A stretch of 64,000 bases of DNA from Oxalobacteraceae bacterium (GTDB lineage: Bacteria > Pseudomonadota > Gammaproteobacteria > Burkholderiales > Burkholderiaceae_D): positions 58,418-122,417 of the forward strand of contig JAIXXN010000068.1 in assembly GCA_027490725.1 (NCBI GenBank). The letters are read 5' to 3'. The notes under the pieces are model-generated. The model was not told the origin of the DNA and made no database searches. It was given only the letters and a program-made list of their open reading frames with translations. The first letter of the stretch is position 1; the number at the start of each line of letters is the position of its first letter. The position numbers and the translations under genes were made by a program. This document shows, piece after piece, positions 54,315-63,086 of the stretch.

Positions 54315-54404
54315 TTGAGCCTTGTTGTTTGTACAAAAGTTGTAAAACTGCGGCTAGCTTATAGGTCCGGCCGCGCGGCTGACAACAACAAAGTAGTACC
54401 TCTT

Positions 54405-54923
54405 TTAGAGGCGCTTTGCCTCTAGGTCAAGCACTTCGAGCAGTCCGTCCGCTACGCATAACAACGCTTTGCGCTTGGCTGCATCGATTCCTGTTGGCCA
54501 GGGCTGCCACGCGGGGCTGTAGCCCGTTTCTGTAAACACCAAGTGGATGTGCCACCGGTCTTTAGTTTTCGGGTGGAGGGTCACTTGGAACCCGTCGATG
54601 GTCGCGGACCATACCTTGTTTGATTGCTTCTTCCACTCGACATTTGACTGCTGCCGGTCCCGCAGCCGCTGCTGGTGCACAAGCAATTTCAAGATGACTA
54701 GCATCTCACCCGCCACGGCTGTATCGCCGGCGGCCATTCGTTGGATGCTTCTCGTGATGGCCGCCGGCGAACGGAAGTCCCCGAGCCCATTCAAGCGCTG
54801 AGCAAGTTTCGTGGGGGGCTCATCAAGCTCCGCCAGCAGTTTCTTGAAGTGTTCAGTGCGCTCCTCGGGCGTGAGGCTGAAAAGGCTGTCGTCATCGTTG
54901 CCTTCAATTTGTTCGTCGGTCAT
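54405..54923 (-). CDS. Xre-like transcriptional regulator
   Basis: This 172-aa protein has an HTH-like N-terminal segment at about 25-80 ('FKKLLAELDEPPTKLAQRLN', then 'SPAAITRSIQRMAAGDTAVAGEM'). An alpha/beta C-terminal domain follows ('WSATIDGFQVTLHPK', 'WHIHLVFTETGY'). A near-perfect GGAGG lies before the ATG at 54923. Seventeen bp further upstream is a 41-bp nested palindrome (54940-54980), which I take as its own operator. The NucS-like gene follows 90 bp downstream, so the regulator probably controls that gene as well as itself. Confidence 0.6.
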   Translation of the reverse strand: MTDEQIEGNDDDSLFSLTPEERTEHFKKLLAELDEPPTKLAQRLNGLGDFRSPAAITRSIQRMAAGDTAVAGEMLVILKLLVHQQRLRDRQQSNVEWKKQSNKVWSATIDGFQVTLHPKTKDRWHIHLVFTETGYSPAWQPWPTGIDAAKRKALLCVADGLLEVLDLEAKRL

Positions 54924-54939
54924 TTGGAACCTCCTTTGT

Positions 54940-54980
54940 GTCGTTTAATAATGCGTCATAATGACGCTAAAGTAAACGAC
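54940..54980. promoter_or_regulatory. 41-bp nested palindromic operator candidate
   Basis: Outer arms GTCGTTTA and TAAACGAC and inner arms GCGTCAT and ATGACGC are all perfect. They are separated by symmetric 5-bp spacers, with a single base (54960) at the centre. The element lies between the ribosome-binding site of the Xre-like gene and the divergent gene at 55112. Two stacked half-site pairs suggest a dimer-of-dimers operator controlling both directions. Confidence 0.65.
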
Positions 54981-55111
54981 ATATTTCGAAGGTGTGTGAA
55001 CTACCGGCTATCCCTGCATGACCATTGAGGAATATTCATCGTCTCCTTTCAAGCCGAGAAGTCGACGCTAGAGTATGATGCAGGAAGGTCAATATCGAAG
55101 CATAAGGCACT

Positions 55112-55522
55112 ATGAGTACTGAACTCGGCGATGAGCAGCAAGATGAAACGGAAAAGGAAGCGGCGCTCTTTGCAGCGCTGCCTTCAGATTTTCCGCGTCC
55201 ACCAAACCTAAGCTCAGTTTCAGGTGCCCAGGAAAAATTTTCGATGAATTGCTACCGCGGCAGGTTTTACAGCCCCGGTTGCTCGCCACCAGAGCTGCTG
55301 GAGCGTTGGGACAACTGCGAAGACATTGCGCAGCAGCTCGCCGTGAAGTCGATTGAGTCCAAAACGGGAAAACGGGCGCACATGTCAGAGACTGAGATTC
55401 TCGACCAGTACCTACCTCGGCTGATTGCGACCGGATGGGTATCGGAGCCAGAGGCCAAGTGGGTGATGCGCAGAACCGCTGAACTAGTCGGATGGCAGGT
55501 TCCTCCATCGGCGTCCTCCTGA
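55112..55522 (+). CDS. unrecognised 136-aa protein
   Basis: The ATG at 55112 has AAGG five bases upstream. The product has an acidic N-terminus, then 'SSVSGAQEKFSMNCYRGRFYSPG', which recalls the 'LSGVQPK' nucleotide-binding start of HipA-like proteins, and 'RWDNCEDIAQQLA', but it is far too short to be a kinase. It is divergent from the Xre-like gene and shares the 189-bp intergenic region holding the 41-bp palindrome, so it may be under the same control. Confidence 0.55.
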   Translation: MSTELGDEQQDETEKEAALFAALPSDFPRPPNLSSVSGAQEKFSMNCYRGRFYSPGCSPPELLERWDNCEDIAQQLAVKSIESKTGKRAHMSETEILDQYLPRLIATGWVSEPEAKWVMRRTAELVGWQVPPSASS

Positions 55523-55620
55523 CTTGCTTCCTGACAGGGCTCATGGCAGCGGTAACCCGACCAAATCCATATCAGGCGGCTGCCAGCTAAACAAAAGCCG
55601 CCCTCAGGTGGCTTCGTCAT

Positions 55621-55707
55621 TTATGCCTGGGCGTATGCCGCAATCATCTCAGGCATTGCTGCCTCGCTCTGCCATTTCTCGAAGACTTTTTTGAAAACAC
55701 GGGCCAT
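55621..55707 (-). CDS. 28-aa small protein with strong ribosome-binding site
   Basis: On the minus strand AAGGAG lies 6 bases before the ATG at 55707, and a 28-codon frame follows ('MARVFKKVFEKWQSEAAMPE' and eight more residues). The peptide is a single amphipathic helix. The site is too good to be ignored, but no homologue is known to me. Confidence 0.4.
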   Translation of the reverse strand: MARVFKKVFEKWQSEAAMPEMIAAYAQA

Positions 55708-55909
55708 CGGTGCTCCTTCAAGGTGCATCTCTACAGGCTGCGGTTATGCTGACCATGCGCTTCTCCCGTCTCTAAAGACGACCAGTAAATTTGTCGCCCA
55801 GAAGCTCTTCTGAGAAGCTAAAACCACCACGGGTCTGACTGCCTGACCTATACTGTTTGGTACCGATGGGCTATCTCCACGCCGAACTCTCGGCGACGCG
55901 ACTTAACGA

Positions 55910-56220
55910 CGGTGGTAGCCAGCATAATGTAAATCAATCTTACAGTTACCGAGATAATGTAAAAAGCAGAGTGGTAGCGGATAGGACATTGATGCAATGG
56001 AAAGATTGTGTCGAGATTGTGTCTAGTGGTCGCCGCATGCGGCGAATAGGATAAGCTGTTTTTGAATTTACACACTAAGCGATTAGTCTTTTAAATCAGT
56101 GAGTTGGTGTTCCAGTTACCGACTTTGGTACCGTTGATTTCGCGATGTGGATACCGACTTGGTGTTAAAGCTGGCTCAGTTACCGACTTAATGTCTCGGC
56201 TACCGACTCAAATGTAAAAG
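55910..56220 (+). repeat. cluster of ~21-bp direct repeats, probable end of an IS21-like or other element
   Basis: About six imperfect copies of CAGTTACCGACTTAATGTAAA, all in one orientation, occur near 55913, 55943, 56113, 56151, 56177 and 56200. The last ends at the point where the truncated comEC frame opens. Multiple oriented transposase-binding repeats at an end are typical of IS21-family and Tn7-like elements. No transposase gene is adjacent, so this is a leftover end. The other end is not in the window. Confidence 0.5.
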
Positions 56221-57970
56221 CACAGTCAGGCAGACTGGCAGGTCTACACGCGTACCGGCATCAGCCACCTGATCTCGATCTCCGGGCTGCATATCACAAT
56301 GGTCGCCGGCCTGTGTGCACTGCTGGTGCAATTTCTGTGGCGTCATTCCTGCTTCAGCTCGGCCCAGTTACCACTGCTCATGCCCGCGCAGAAAGTTGCC
56401 GCACTGGCGGGGCTAGTGGCGGCCTTTGGCTATGTGTTGCTGGCCGGCTTTGGTGTACCAGCCCAGCGGACCCTGTATATGCTGTGCGTGCTGGCCGTGG
56501 CGCTCTGGAGCAATCGGATGGCGAGCATCAGCCATGTGCTGGCCTGCGCGCTGCTGGTGGTGGTCGTGCTTGATCCGTGGGCAGTACTTTGGCCGGGCTT
56601 CTGGCTTTCATTTGGCGCGGTCGGGGTGCTGCTGTATGCCGGCGGCGCCCACCGGCAATATGGCGAACCCAGCGCCGTCCCGTCCGCGTCCGGGGGCGGT
56701 GCCGGCGCCGCGGCTGGGGCGGGTAGCCCGGGGCTACTTGCCGGACGCTGGCAGGCTGTACGCGCACTGCTGAAGGCGGCTGGTCGGGCCCAGTACGCCG
56801 TGACGCTGGGAATGGTTCCGCTCAGCTTGCTACTCTTCGGGCAGGTTTCGCTGGTCAGCCCGCTGGCGAATGCCCTAGCGATTCCACTGATCAGCCTAAT
56901 TGTGACGCCGCTGGCACTGCTGGGCAGTGTGCTGCCGTCTGCCCTGGCTGCCGGACCTTTGCTGGCAGCGCATGCGCTGGTGGCGTGGCTGGCGCAGTTG
57001 CTCGAGTGGTGCGCTGGCTGGTCGTGGGCTATCTGGCGTGCGCCTATCCCGTCATTGCCGCTATTTTGTTGGGCGCTGTGGGGGACGCTGTGGTTGCTGG
57101 CGCCGCGTGGCTGGCCGGTTCGCTGGCTGGGGCTGGCAGGGTGGATACCCTTGCTGGCCGCCGAACCGGCCCATCCGCCCGCTGGCGGACTCAGGGTGAC
57201 GGCCTTCGATGTGGGGCAGGGCATGGCGTTGCTGGTCGAGACCGCGCAGCACCGGTTACTCTACGACACCGGCCCTTCCTATGCGCTGGATGCCAATGCC
57301 GGCGCGCGCGTCCTGCTGCCGTATTTGCGGGCGCGCGGCATCCCCCGGCTCGATATGCTGGTGGTCAGCCATAGCGACACCGACCATGCCGGCGGTGCGC
57401 GGGCCGTGCTGGACGGTGTGCCAGTGGCCTTGCTGCAGTCCTCACTACCGGCCGCGCATCCGCTGCGACGCGCAGCAAAACGGCATCTGCCCTGTAGCGC
57501 CGGACAGCAATGGGAATGGGATGGCGTCAGGTTTGCGTTTCTGCATCCAGTGGCAGACAGTTATGCCGATCCCGCGCTGAAACCGAATGCGCGTGGCTGC
57601 ACCTTGAAAATCACGGCGCATGGCGGCAGTATGCTACTGGCGGCCGACATCGAGGCAGCGCAGGAGCGCGCTCGTGCAACGCTACGGGAGTCAGTTACGC
57701 GCCGACGTCTTACTCGTACCGCATCACGGTAGTAAGACTTCCTCCACTGAGGAATTTCTGCAAGCGGTTGCCCCGCAACATGCGGTGTTTCAGATGGGCT
57801 ACCGCAATCGCTACCACCATCCCCATCCGCTGGTCTGGCAGCGCTATGTCGAACGGGAAATTAGCTGCTGGCGCAACGACCAGCACGGCGCACTGACGCT
57901 CGACTTTGCTGAGCAACTGCAGGTCTCCGCCTATCGCCAGCAGCAGGCAAGATACTGGTTCGGACGCTAA
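56218..57970 (+). pseudogene. comEC: comEC/rec2 DNA-uptake channel, 5'-truncated and frameshifted
   Basis: The open frame starts directly after the repeat cluster. It reads 'DWQVYTRTGISHLISISGLHIT', an internal part of the ComEC competence domain, so the N-terminal third is gone. Several membrane segments follow, then the beta-lactamase-like domain ('AFDVGQGMALLV', 'LLYDTG', 'VVSHSDTDHAGG'). Near 57,670 a 2-nt loss in a GCGC run shifts the frame: 'AADIEAAQERA' continues as 'LVQRYGSQLRADVLLVPHHGSK' in another frame up to 57970. In intact cells ComEC carries transforming DNA across the inner membrane; here it cannot. Confidence 0.85.
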
Positions 57971-58046
57971 ATTAGAGCCTTTTCCCCACGTTCGACTGGC
58001 GGACTGCCAGTACAATCGACCGATAACGATGACAGGGAGACTGCTT

Positions 58047-58880
58047 GTGAGTAAGCCCAAGCTGCATTTTGCGCATGCCAACAGCTATCCGGCTGGCGTG
58101 TACCGGCAATACTTTGCCGCACTAGAACAGAATTTCGAGATTCAGGCGCTCGATATGCATGGCCATCATAGCGACTATCCCGTCAGCGATGGCTGGCCCA
58201 AGCTGGTCGATGAGTACATCAGCGAATTGACTGCGCGCTACTCGGAGCCGGTGATTCTGGTCGGCCATTCGCTGGGCGGTATGCTCAGTCTGATGGTGGC
58301 GCGCGCCCGGCCCGATCTGGTGCGCTGCGTGGTGATGCTGGATGCACCGGTGGTGGCGGGGTGGCGAGCACTGTTCTGGCGCCTGATCAAGCTGAGCGGC
58401 AACGCCTTCCGTGTGCCGCCTGCCAAATTCTCCATACGTCGCCGCAATGTCTGGCCCGATGCGCAGGCTGCATACCAGCACTTTGCCAGCAAGGATCTGT
58501 TTGCGGCATGGGCGCCCGGGGTGCTAGCCGACTATATCGCTAGCGGCCTGAAGCCCCATCCGCACGGGGTGCAACTACGCTTTACCCGCGAAGTGGAAAC
58601 CAGCATCTACGCCAGTCTGCCACACCACCTGTCGGCGCTGGTGCGACGGCCGTTCCCCACCCCGATAGGCTTCATCGGCGGCACCGATTCGTGGGAAACC
58701 AGCCAGTCCGGCCATACCCACACGCAGGCACTGGTGGGGCAGCATTTCCGCATCATTCCGGGAGGACATCTGTTCCCCATGGAGTCGCCCCAGCTGGCAG
58801 CGCAGGAAACCCGCGCAATGATCGCCAATTTGCTCGAGGAAACGGGGAAAAAACTGTCTCAGGACAGGGCTTTCGCGTAA
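58047..58880 (+). CDS. alpha/beta hydrolase
   Basis: The GTG at 58047 has AGGGAG 8 bases upstream and gives a 277-aa product; upstream codons overlap comEC sequence and look spurious. 'FAHANSYPAGVY' is the oxyanion-hole strand, 'LVGHSLGGML' the nucleophile elbow (serine), 'GGTDSW' the likely acid region, and 'IPGGHLFPME' holds the catalytic histidine. The substrate is not predictable; esterase or lipase-like chemistry is expected. It lies upstream of dcd on the same strand with a 54-bp gap. Confidence 0.8.
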   Translation: MSKPKLHFAHANSYPAGVYRQYFAALEQNFEIQALDMHGHHSDYPVSDGWPKLVDEYISELTARYSEPVILVGHSLGGMLSLMVARARPDLVRCVVMLDAPVVAGWRALFWRLIKLSGNAFRVPPAKFSIRRRNVWPDAQAAYQHFASKDLFAAWAPGVLADYIASGLKPHPHGVQLRFTREVETSIYASLPHHLSALVRRPFPTPIGFIGGTDSWETSQSGHTHTQALVGQHFRIIPGGHLFPMESPQLAAQETRAMIANLLEETGKKLSQDRAFA

Positions 58881-58934
58881 AATCTCGGGCATCCGGCGCT
58901 CTGGCGCCGCCCTTGAATTAAGGAATGCCTTGCG

Positions 58935-59501
58935 ATGACGATTAAAAGCGATAAATGGATACGCCGGATGGCGGAGCAGCACGGGATGATCGAACCATTC
59001 TTCCCGGATCAGGTACGGGTAGAAGACGGCCGCAAGGTCATTTCCTACGGCACCTCCTCGTATGGTTACGATATCCGCTGCGCCGATGAATTCAAGGTGT
59101 TTACCAACATCAACAGTACCATTGTTGATCCAAAGAACTTCGACTCGAACTCTTTCGTCGACGTCAAAAGCGATGTCTGCATCATTCCGCCGAACTCGTT
59201 CGCGCTGGCCCGTACCATGGAGTACTTCCGTATTCCTCGCAGCGTACTGACGGTCTGCCTGGGTAAATCGACCTATGCGCGTTGCGGCATCATCGTCAAT
59301 GTCACCCCGTTCGAGCCCGAGTGGGAAGGCTACGTCACACTCGAATTCTCCAACACCACGCCGCTGCCCGCCAAGATCTATGCTGGTGAAGGTTGCGCGC
59401 AAGTGCTGTTCTTCGAAAGCGATGAAGTCTGCGACGTGTCGTACAAAGACCGCAACGGCAAATATCAGGGCCAGCACGGTGTGACCCTGCCGAAGGCCTA
59501 A
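58935..59501 (+). CDS. dcd: dCTP deaminase
   Basis: This 188-aa protein matches Dcd along its whole length: 'MTIKSDKWIRRMAEQHGMI', 'SYGTSSYGYDIRCADEFKVF', 'GKSTYARCGIIVNVTPFEP' (catalytic glutamate follows) and 'GYVTLEFSNTTPLPAKIYA'. It converts dCTP to dUTP and ammonia, feeding dTMP synthesis, in the cytoplasm. A ribosome-binding site AAGGA lies upstream of the ATG. Length and motifs are normal, so this is a housekeeping core gene and marks the chromosome side of the island border. Confidence 0.97.
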   Translation: MTIKSDKWIRRMAEQHGMIEPFFPDQVRVEDGRKVISYGTSSYGYDIRCADEFKVFTNINSTIVDPKNFDSNSFVDVKSDVCIIPPNSFALARTMEYFRIPRSVLTVCLGKSTYARCGIIVNVTPFEPEWEGYVTLEFSNTTPLPAKIYAGEGCAQVLFFESDEVCDVSYKDRNGKYQGQHGVTLPKA

Positions 59502-59532
59502 GCAGTTCAAGCGCTTTACCCATCTTTACATG

Positions 59533-59552
59533 ACGCAGGCTGGCTCCTGCGT
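59533..59552 (+). terminator. stem-loop after dcd
   Basis: ACGCAGG and CCTGCGT pair with a 6-nt loop, 32 bp after the dcd stop. No run of T follows, so it may be a weak terminator or a leader element of the next gene. Confidence 0.35.
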
Positions 59553-59600
59553 AAATGTTGCCGATAACAATATTATTGGTAATGTTTTTGGGAGGTAAAG

Positions 59601-59975
59601 ATGGTTAGCGCAGTGGGATCGAGTTCGGCGGCAAGTGGCGCCAGCGGCAGTTCCGATAGCAGCAGTGCGATTGCAGCGTTACAGAAGCAATTGCAGGGTT
59701 TGCAGAAGGATCTGGTCGAGGCTAATAAAGACACCTCGGAGTCGGGCAAGAAGAAGGCTGAACTGTTGGAAGTGCAGGTGCAGGCGATTCAGGCCCAGAT
59801 TGCCGCACTGCAAGCTGCCGCTGCGCAAAAGGCTGCGTTACAGGCTGCCAATCAGACTAGTTCTCAAAGCAGTTCGCAAAGCAGCACAGCGCAGAATGCT
59901 GATAGCACTGGCAATAGCACCAGTAGCGCTAAGCGGTATGACACGCTAGGTAGCGTGATCGATACCACTGCCTGA
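59601..59975 (+). CDS. FlxA-like coiled-coil protein
   Basis: This 124-aa protein starts at an ATG with GGGAGG upstream. A Ser/Gly-rich head is followed by a coiled coil ('AIAALQKQLQGLQKDLVEA' and 'VQVQAIQAQIAALQAAAAQ') typical of the FlxA-like family. The tail is Ser/Gln-rich and ends in 'LGSVIDTTA'. No signal peptide is present. The end resembles the end of the protein at 63087-63803 ('LVDTTV'). Confidence 0.65.
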   Translation: MVSAVGSSSAASGASGSSDSSSAIAALQKQLQGLQKDLVEANKDTSESGKKKAELLEVQVQAIQAQIAALQAAAAQKAALQAANQTSSQSSSQSSTAQNADSTGNSTSSAKRYDTLGSVIDTTA

Positions 59976-59994
59976 GTGGGGTGCCGCAGACGGC

Positions 59995-61548
59995 CTAGTG
60001 CTTGAGCGGTAACAGCATCTCGACACACAAGCCACCTTCCGGCCGGTTGGTGGCTTTTATTTTTCCGCCATGCGCCTCGATCACGTGACGGGCGATCGCC
60101 AGTCCCAGTCCGTGGCCCTCGACGCCGGCATTGCTGGAGCGGAAGAAGGGCTGGAAGATGGTTTCCAGATCTGCCTCAGCTACGCCGGGTCCGTGATCGA
60201 CTACCCGCAGCATCAGCCAGCGTCCGTCCTGCACAGTCTCGGCCTGCAGTAACACCTTGCCTTGCTCTGGACTGTGTTTGATAGCGTTGCGCACCACGTT
60301 TTCGATCGCACGCGCCAGCAGTTCTGCCTGGCCGGTCACCACGACGTCGGTGTTGCCTTCCAGCGTGACGCTGCGGTTCACGCTGCGTGCTTCGAAGGCG
60401 GCGTCATCGGTAATCTGTTCCAGCAATTCGGCCATGCCGACTTCTTCCTGACTGGTACGGATCGCGCCGGCTTCCAGGCGGGACAGGGTCAACAGCTCCC
60501 CCACCAGTCTGTCCATGCGTACGCTTTCGCGTTCGATACGTTCCATCGATGCTGCCATTTTTTCCGGTTGCTGGTGCGCCAGTCCGATGGCAGCCTGCAG
60601 ACGTGCCAGTGGCGAGCGCAATTCATGCGAAACGTCATGCAGTAGCCGGGTCTGGCCATCAATCAGGGCACGCAGGCGCCCGGTCATCCGGTCGAAGTCG
60701 CGTCCCAGATCGTTTAGTTCGGCGCTGCCAGTGCCGCTGCCGAAGCGGGGCGCCAGATCGCCTTCCGCCGCTGCATCAAAAGCCTGGCGCAGCGCGCGTA
60801 TCGGTCGCGAGAAATACCACGCCAGTAGTACCGAGAACAGCAGGCTGGCCAGTGTGGCAGCGGCCAGCGGTATCCACGGCGTGAGTGGCTGGAAGCGTGG
60901 CCCGCGCTGCTCGCCGGGGCCGCCGAACCCGTGCGGGCCTTTGCGCTCGCCTTGCGCATCCGGGCTGCGCAGCGGCCCGCTATCCGTTGCAGCTGCGCCG
61001 TCGCGACGGATATCGTGCAGTCGCGGCCCGCTGTCACCGCTAGGTAGTTCGGGGCCGGCGCCGTGCGGCCGGTGCGCGCCTTCGCCAGCGTTCAGCGCTA
61101 ACCGGGCGCTGCCGATCCCGGCCATGAGCGGACGATCGAAGTCGATGCCGTGGGCGGGCAGGTACAGCAGGTAGCGCTGGCCATCGGCGGCGCTGACTTC
61201 GCGCAGACCACGGGTTTTTTCCTGTTGACTGAGCAGGCGACGGGCTTGTGCGATGGTGGCCGGCTCGACCGGGCGGCCCAGTAATTCGTGGTCTTGCGCA
61301 TCGATGGCGTACACGGCATGACGCTCGCTACTTTCCAGCAAACGGCGCAAGGCTGCCGTACCGCCGAATTCCAGCGTTGCGGCCGCTGCGCTGATCGCCA
61401 TCTCGGCAGGCGGGCTGGTATCGACAATGCGTGGCGCACCTTCCGACTGGGCTCGGCTGCGCAGCCAGACTGCGCCACCGATGCCGATGGTCGCGGTCAA
61501 TTGCGCCAGCAGGATGCAGATGAAAAATTTCCAGAACAGGCGACCCAC
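59995..61548 (-). CDS. CpxA/RstB-type sensor histidine kinase
   Basis: This 517-aa membrane kinase starts at GTG 61548 with AAGGA upstream, 4 bp after the response regulator. It has a first membrane segment at 8-29, a periplasmic region of about 190 residues rich in Gly/Pro/His near its end, a second segment at 224-246, and HAMP. HisKA follows with 'DVSHELRSPLARLQ' (H308), then HATPase with N box 'VVRNAIKHS' and G box 'GHGLGLAIARHV'. It should phosphorylate the regulator encoded immediately upstream. Cell-envelope stress sensing is inferred from domain type and from the divergent Spy/CpxP-like gene. Confidence 0.88.
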   Translation of the reverse strand: MGRLFWKFFICILLAQLTATIGIGGAVWLRSRAQSEGAPRIVDTSPPAEMAISAAAATLEFGGTAALRRLLESSERHAVYAIDAQDHELLGRPVEPATIAQARRLLSQQEKTRGLREVSAADGQRYLLYLPAHGIDFDRPLMAGIGSARLALNAGEGAHRPHGAGPELPSGDSGPRLHDIRRDGAAATDSGPLRSPDAQGERKGPHGFGGPGEQRGPRFQPLTPWIPLAAATLASLLFSVLLAWYFSRPIRALRQAFDAAAEGDLAPRFGSGTGSAELNDLGRDFDRMTGRLRALIDGQTRLLHDVSHELRSPLARLQAAIGLAHQQPEKMAASMERIERESVRMDRLVGELLTLSRLEAGAIRTSQEEVGMAELLEQITDDAAFEARSVNRSVTLEGNTDVVVTGQAELLARAIENVVRNAIKHSPEQGKVLLQAETVQDGRWLMLRVVDHGPGVAEADLETIFQPFFRSSNAGVEGHGLGLAIARHVIEAHGGKIKATNRPEGGLCVEMLLPLKH

Positions 61549-61552
61549 CGGC

Positions 61553-62245
61553 TTATTCCTTGATCAACTGGTAACCGAGGCGATACACCGTTTGCAGGCA
61601 GGACCGGCCATCGGCGATCGTGCCGAGCTTGTGTCGCAGGCTGCTCAGATGTACGTCGATATTGCGGTCGAAGCGCGCCAGCGGCCGTCCCAGCCCCTGT
61701 TCCGACAGGATGTTCTTGCTGACCGGGCGGCCGGCATTGCGGGCCAGCACCTCAAGCAGATTGAATTCGGTACTGGTCAGTTCCAGTTTGGCACCGGCCC
61801 AGGCGGCACGCCGCTGCTCGGGCCACATGGTCAGCTGGCCAACTGTCAGCGTGGCGGGGATGCCGTTATCGAGTGGGGCGCTATGGGCGCGCCGCAGGAT
61901 GGCGCGGATGCGCGCCGTGAGTTCACGCGGCGTGCAGGGTTTGGTGACGTAGTCGTCGGCCCCCAGTTCCAGCCCGACGATACGGTCGGTATCATCGCCG
62001 CGCGCGGTGAGCATCAGGATCGGCAACTGGCTGTTGGTGCGGATCCGGCGCAGGGTCTCCAGTCCGTTCATACGCGGCATCATCACGTCGAGTACGGCAA
62101 TCGCATAAGCACCCGTGTGGGCCTCGGCGGTACCGGCTTCGCCATCATGCACCGCTTTGACCTCGAAGCCTTCCTGCTCCAGATACTCCTGAAACATGCT
62201 TACCAGCTCGATATCGTCGTCGATCAGCAGAACCTTGCTCTTCAT
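61553..62245 (-). CDS. OmpR-family response regulator (CpxR-like)
   Basis: This 230-aa protein has a receiver domain with acidic pocket D10-D11, phospho-acceptor D53 ('VLDVMMPRMNG') and K102 ('YVTKP'). A C-terminal winged helix follows ('LTSTEFNLLEVLARNAGRPVS', 'VHLSSLRHKLG'). It is the first gene of the pair with the sensor kinase. The divergent gene at 62488 encodes a Spy/CpxP-like protein, the usual target of Cpx-type regulators, so the 242-bp intergenic region probably holds its binding sites. Confidence 0.9.
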   Translation of the reverse strand: MKSKVLLIDDDIELVSMFQEYLEQEGFEVKAVHDGEAGTAEAHTGAYAIAVLDVMMPRMNGLETLRRIRTNSQLPILMLTARGDDTDRIVGLELGADDYVTKPCTPRELTARIRAILRRAHSAPLDNGIPATLTVGQLTMWPEQRRAAWAGAKLELTSTEFNLLEVLARNAGRPVSKNILSEQGLGRPLARFDRNIDVHLSSLRHKLGTIADGRSCLQTVYRLGYQLIKE

Positions 62246-62487
62246 TGCAACCTAACTTTCCAAAAGAATAGACCGATGATAGCAGCCCGCGCGGGCGCGG
62301 CGGCGGCCTTTTACCCGCTTTTACAAGCTGTTGCCACAGGGTAATTTTACGGTTTTCTGGCTTGCCCAGCGCATCTTACTTGGCTTGTTGCTGCCTCCGC
62401 TTTACATCGATTTACCTGCACCTAACGTTGCTTTACAAACATGCGACAGACAATGGCGGCTCTTACCACCTGATTAGGATTGCAACG

Positions 62488-63057
62488 ATGAAAACGACCA
62501 GTGCTTGCTTACCTCAACCTTTGCTGGCAGGGCTGCTGGCTGTGCTGCTGCTTGCGCTACATGGCGGGGCGTATGCCATCGAAGTCGATGGCGAACGGCC
62601 ACTACTGGAGCAAGGCCGGCCCGGCTATTTTCCGGGTGGTCCGCATGGTCATCGCGGCGGGCCTGGCCCCGAGCACGTAGCGCGTGCTGGCTTGCCACCG
62701 CCAGGCGAAGCCGGCTTCGGCCTCATGCCTCCCTTCCTGCATGGGCTCGATCTGAGTATTGCCCAGCAGGATAAAGTATTTGCCATTCTGCACGCACAAG
62801 CTGCCACCCTGTATGAGCAGGGCAAAGCCGCAGCGCGGGCCCATGACGCTTTACGCAGCTTAGCGCGCGCCGAACAGTACGACGATGCCCAGGCCCTTGC
62901 CCTGACTCGCGATGTTGCCAATGCCCAGGCCAATCTGCTGTTGCAACGGGTGCGTACGGAGCAAAAATTGCTGGCCATCCTGACGCCAGAACAGCGTAAA
63001 AAGCTAGCCGCGCAAGCCTTGCCGCCACACCCTCTGGTACCACAATCCCGTCCCTAA
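62488..63057 (+). CDS. Spy/CpxP-like periplasmic protein
   Basis: The ATG at 62488 starts a signal peptide (hydrophobic 'LLAGLLAVLLLALHGGAYA'), with AGGA upstream. The 189-aa protein then has a Gly/Pro/His-rich stretch and a helical LTxxQ-type domain: 'LDLSIAQQDKVFAILHAQA' and 'LLAILTPEQRKKLA'. Such proteins are periplasmic chaperones or metal-binding repressors of Cpx-type sensors. The His/Gly-rich stretch ('GGPHGHRGGPGPEH') could bind metal. Divergent from the two-component pair and probably regulated by it. Confidence 0.75.
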   Translation: MKTTSACLPQPLLAGLLAVLLLALHGGAYAIEVDGERPLLEQGRPGYFPGGPHGHRGGPGPEHVARAGLPPPGEAGFGLMPPFLHGLDLSIAQQDKVFAILHAQAATLYEQGKAAARAHDALRSLARAEQYDDAQALALTRDVANAQANLLLQRVRTEQKLLAILTPEQRKKLAAQALPPHPLVPQSRP

Positions 63058-63086
63058 ACCGGTGTCCAACTTCGCAGGAGCATCCA

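Noticed and set aside
56430..57224. 264-aa open frame on the minus strand
   Set aside because: It is antisense to the well-supported comEC sequence in GC-rich DNA; composition is Ala/Pro/Ser/Arg-heavy with no motif.
58894..58909. CGGCGC/GCGCCG hairpin before dcd considered as a terminator
   Set aside because: Only six base pairs in GC-rich DNA, no T-run, and it lies just upstream of the dcd ribosome-binding site.
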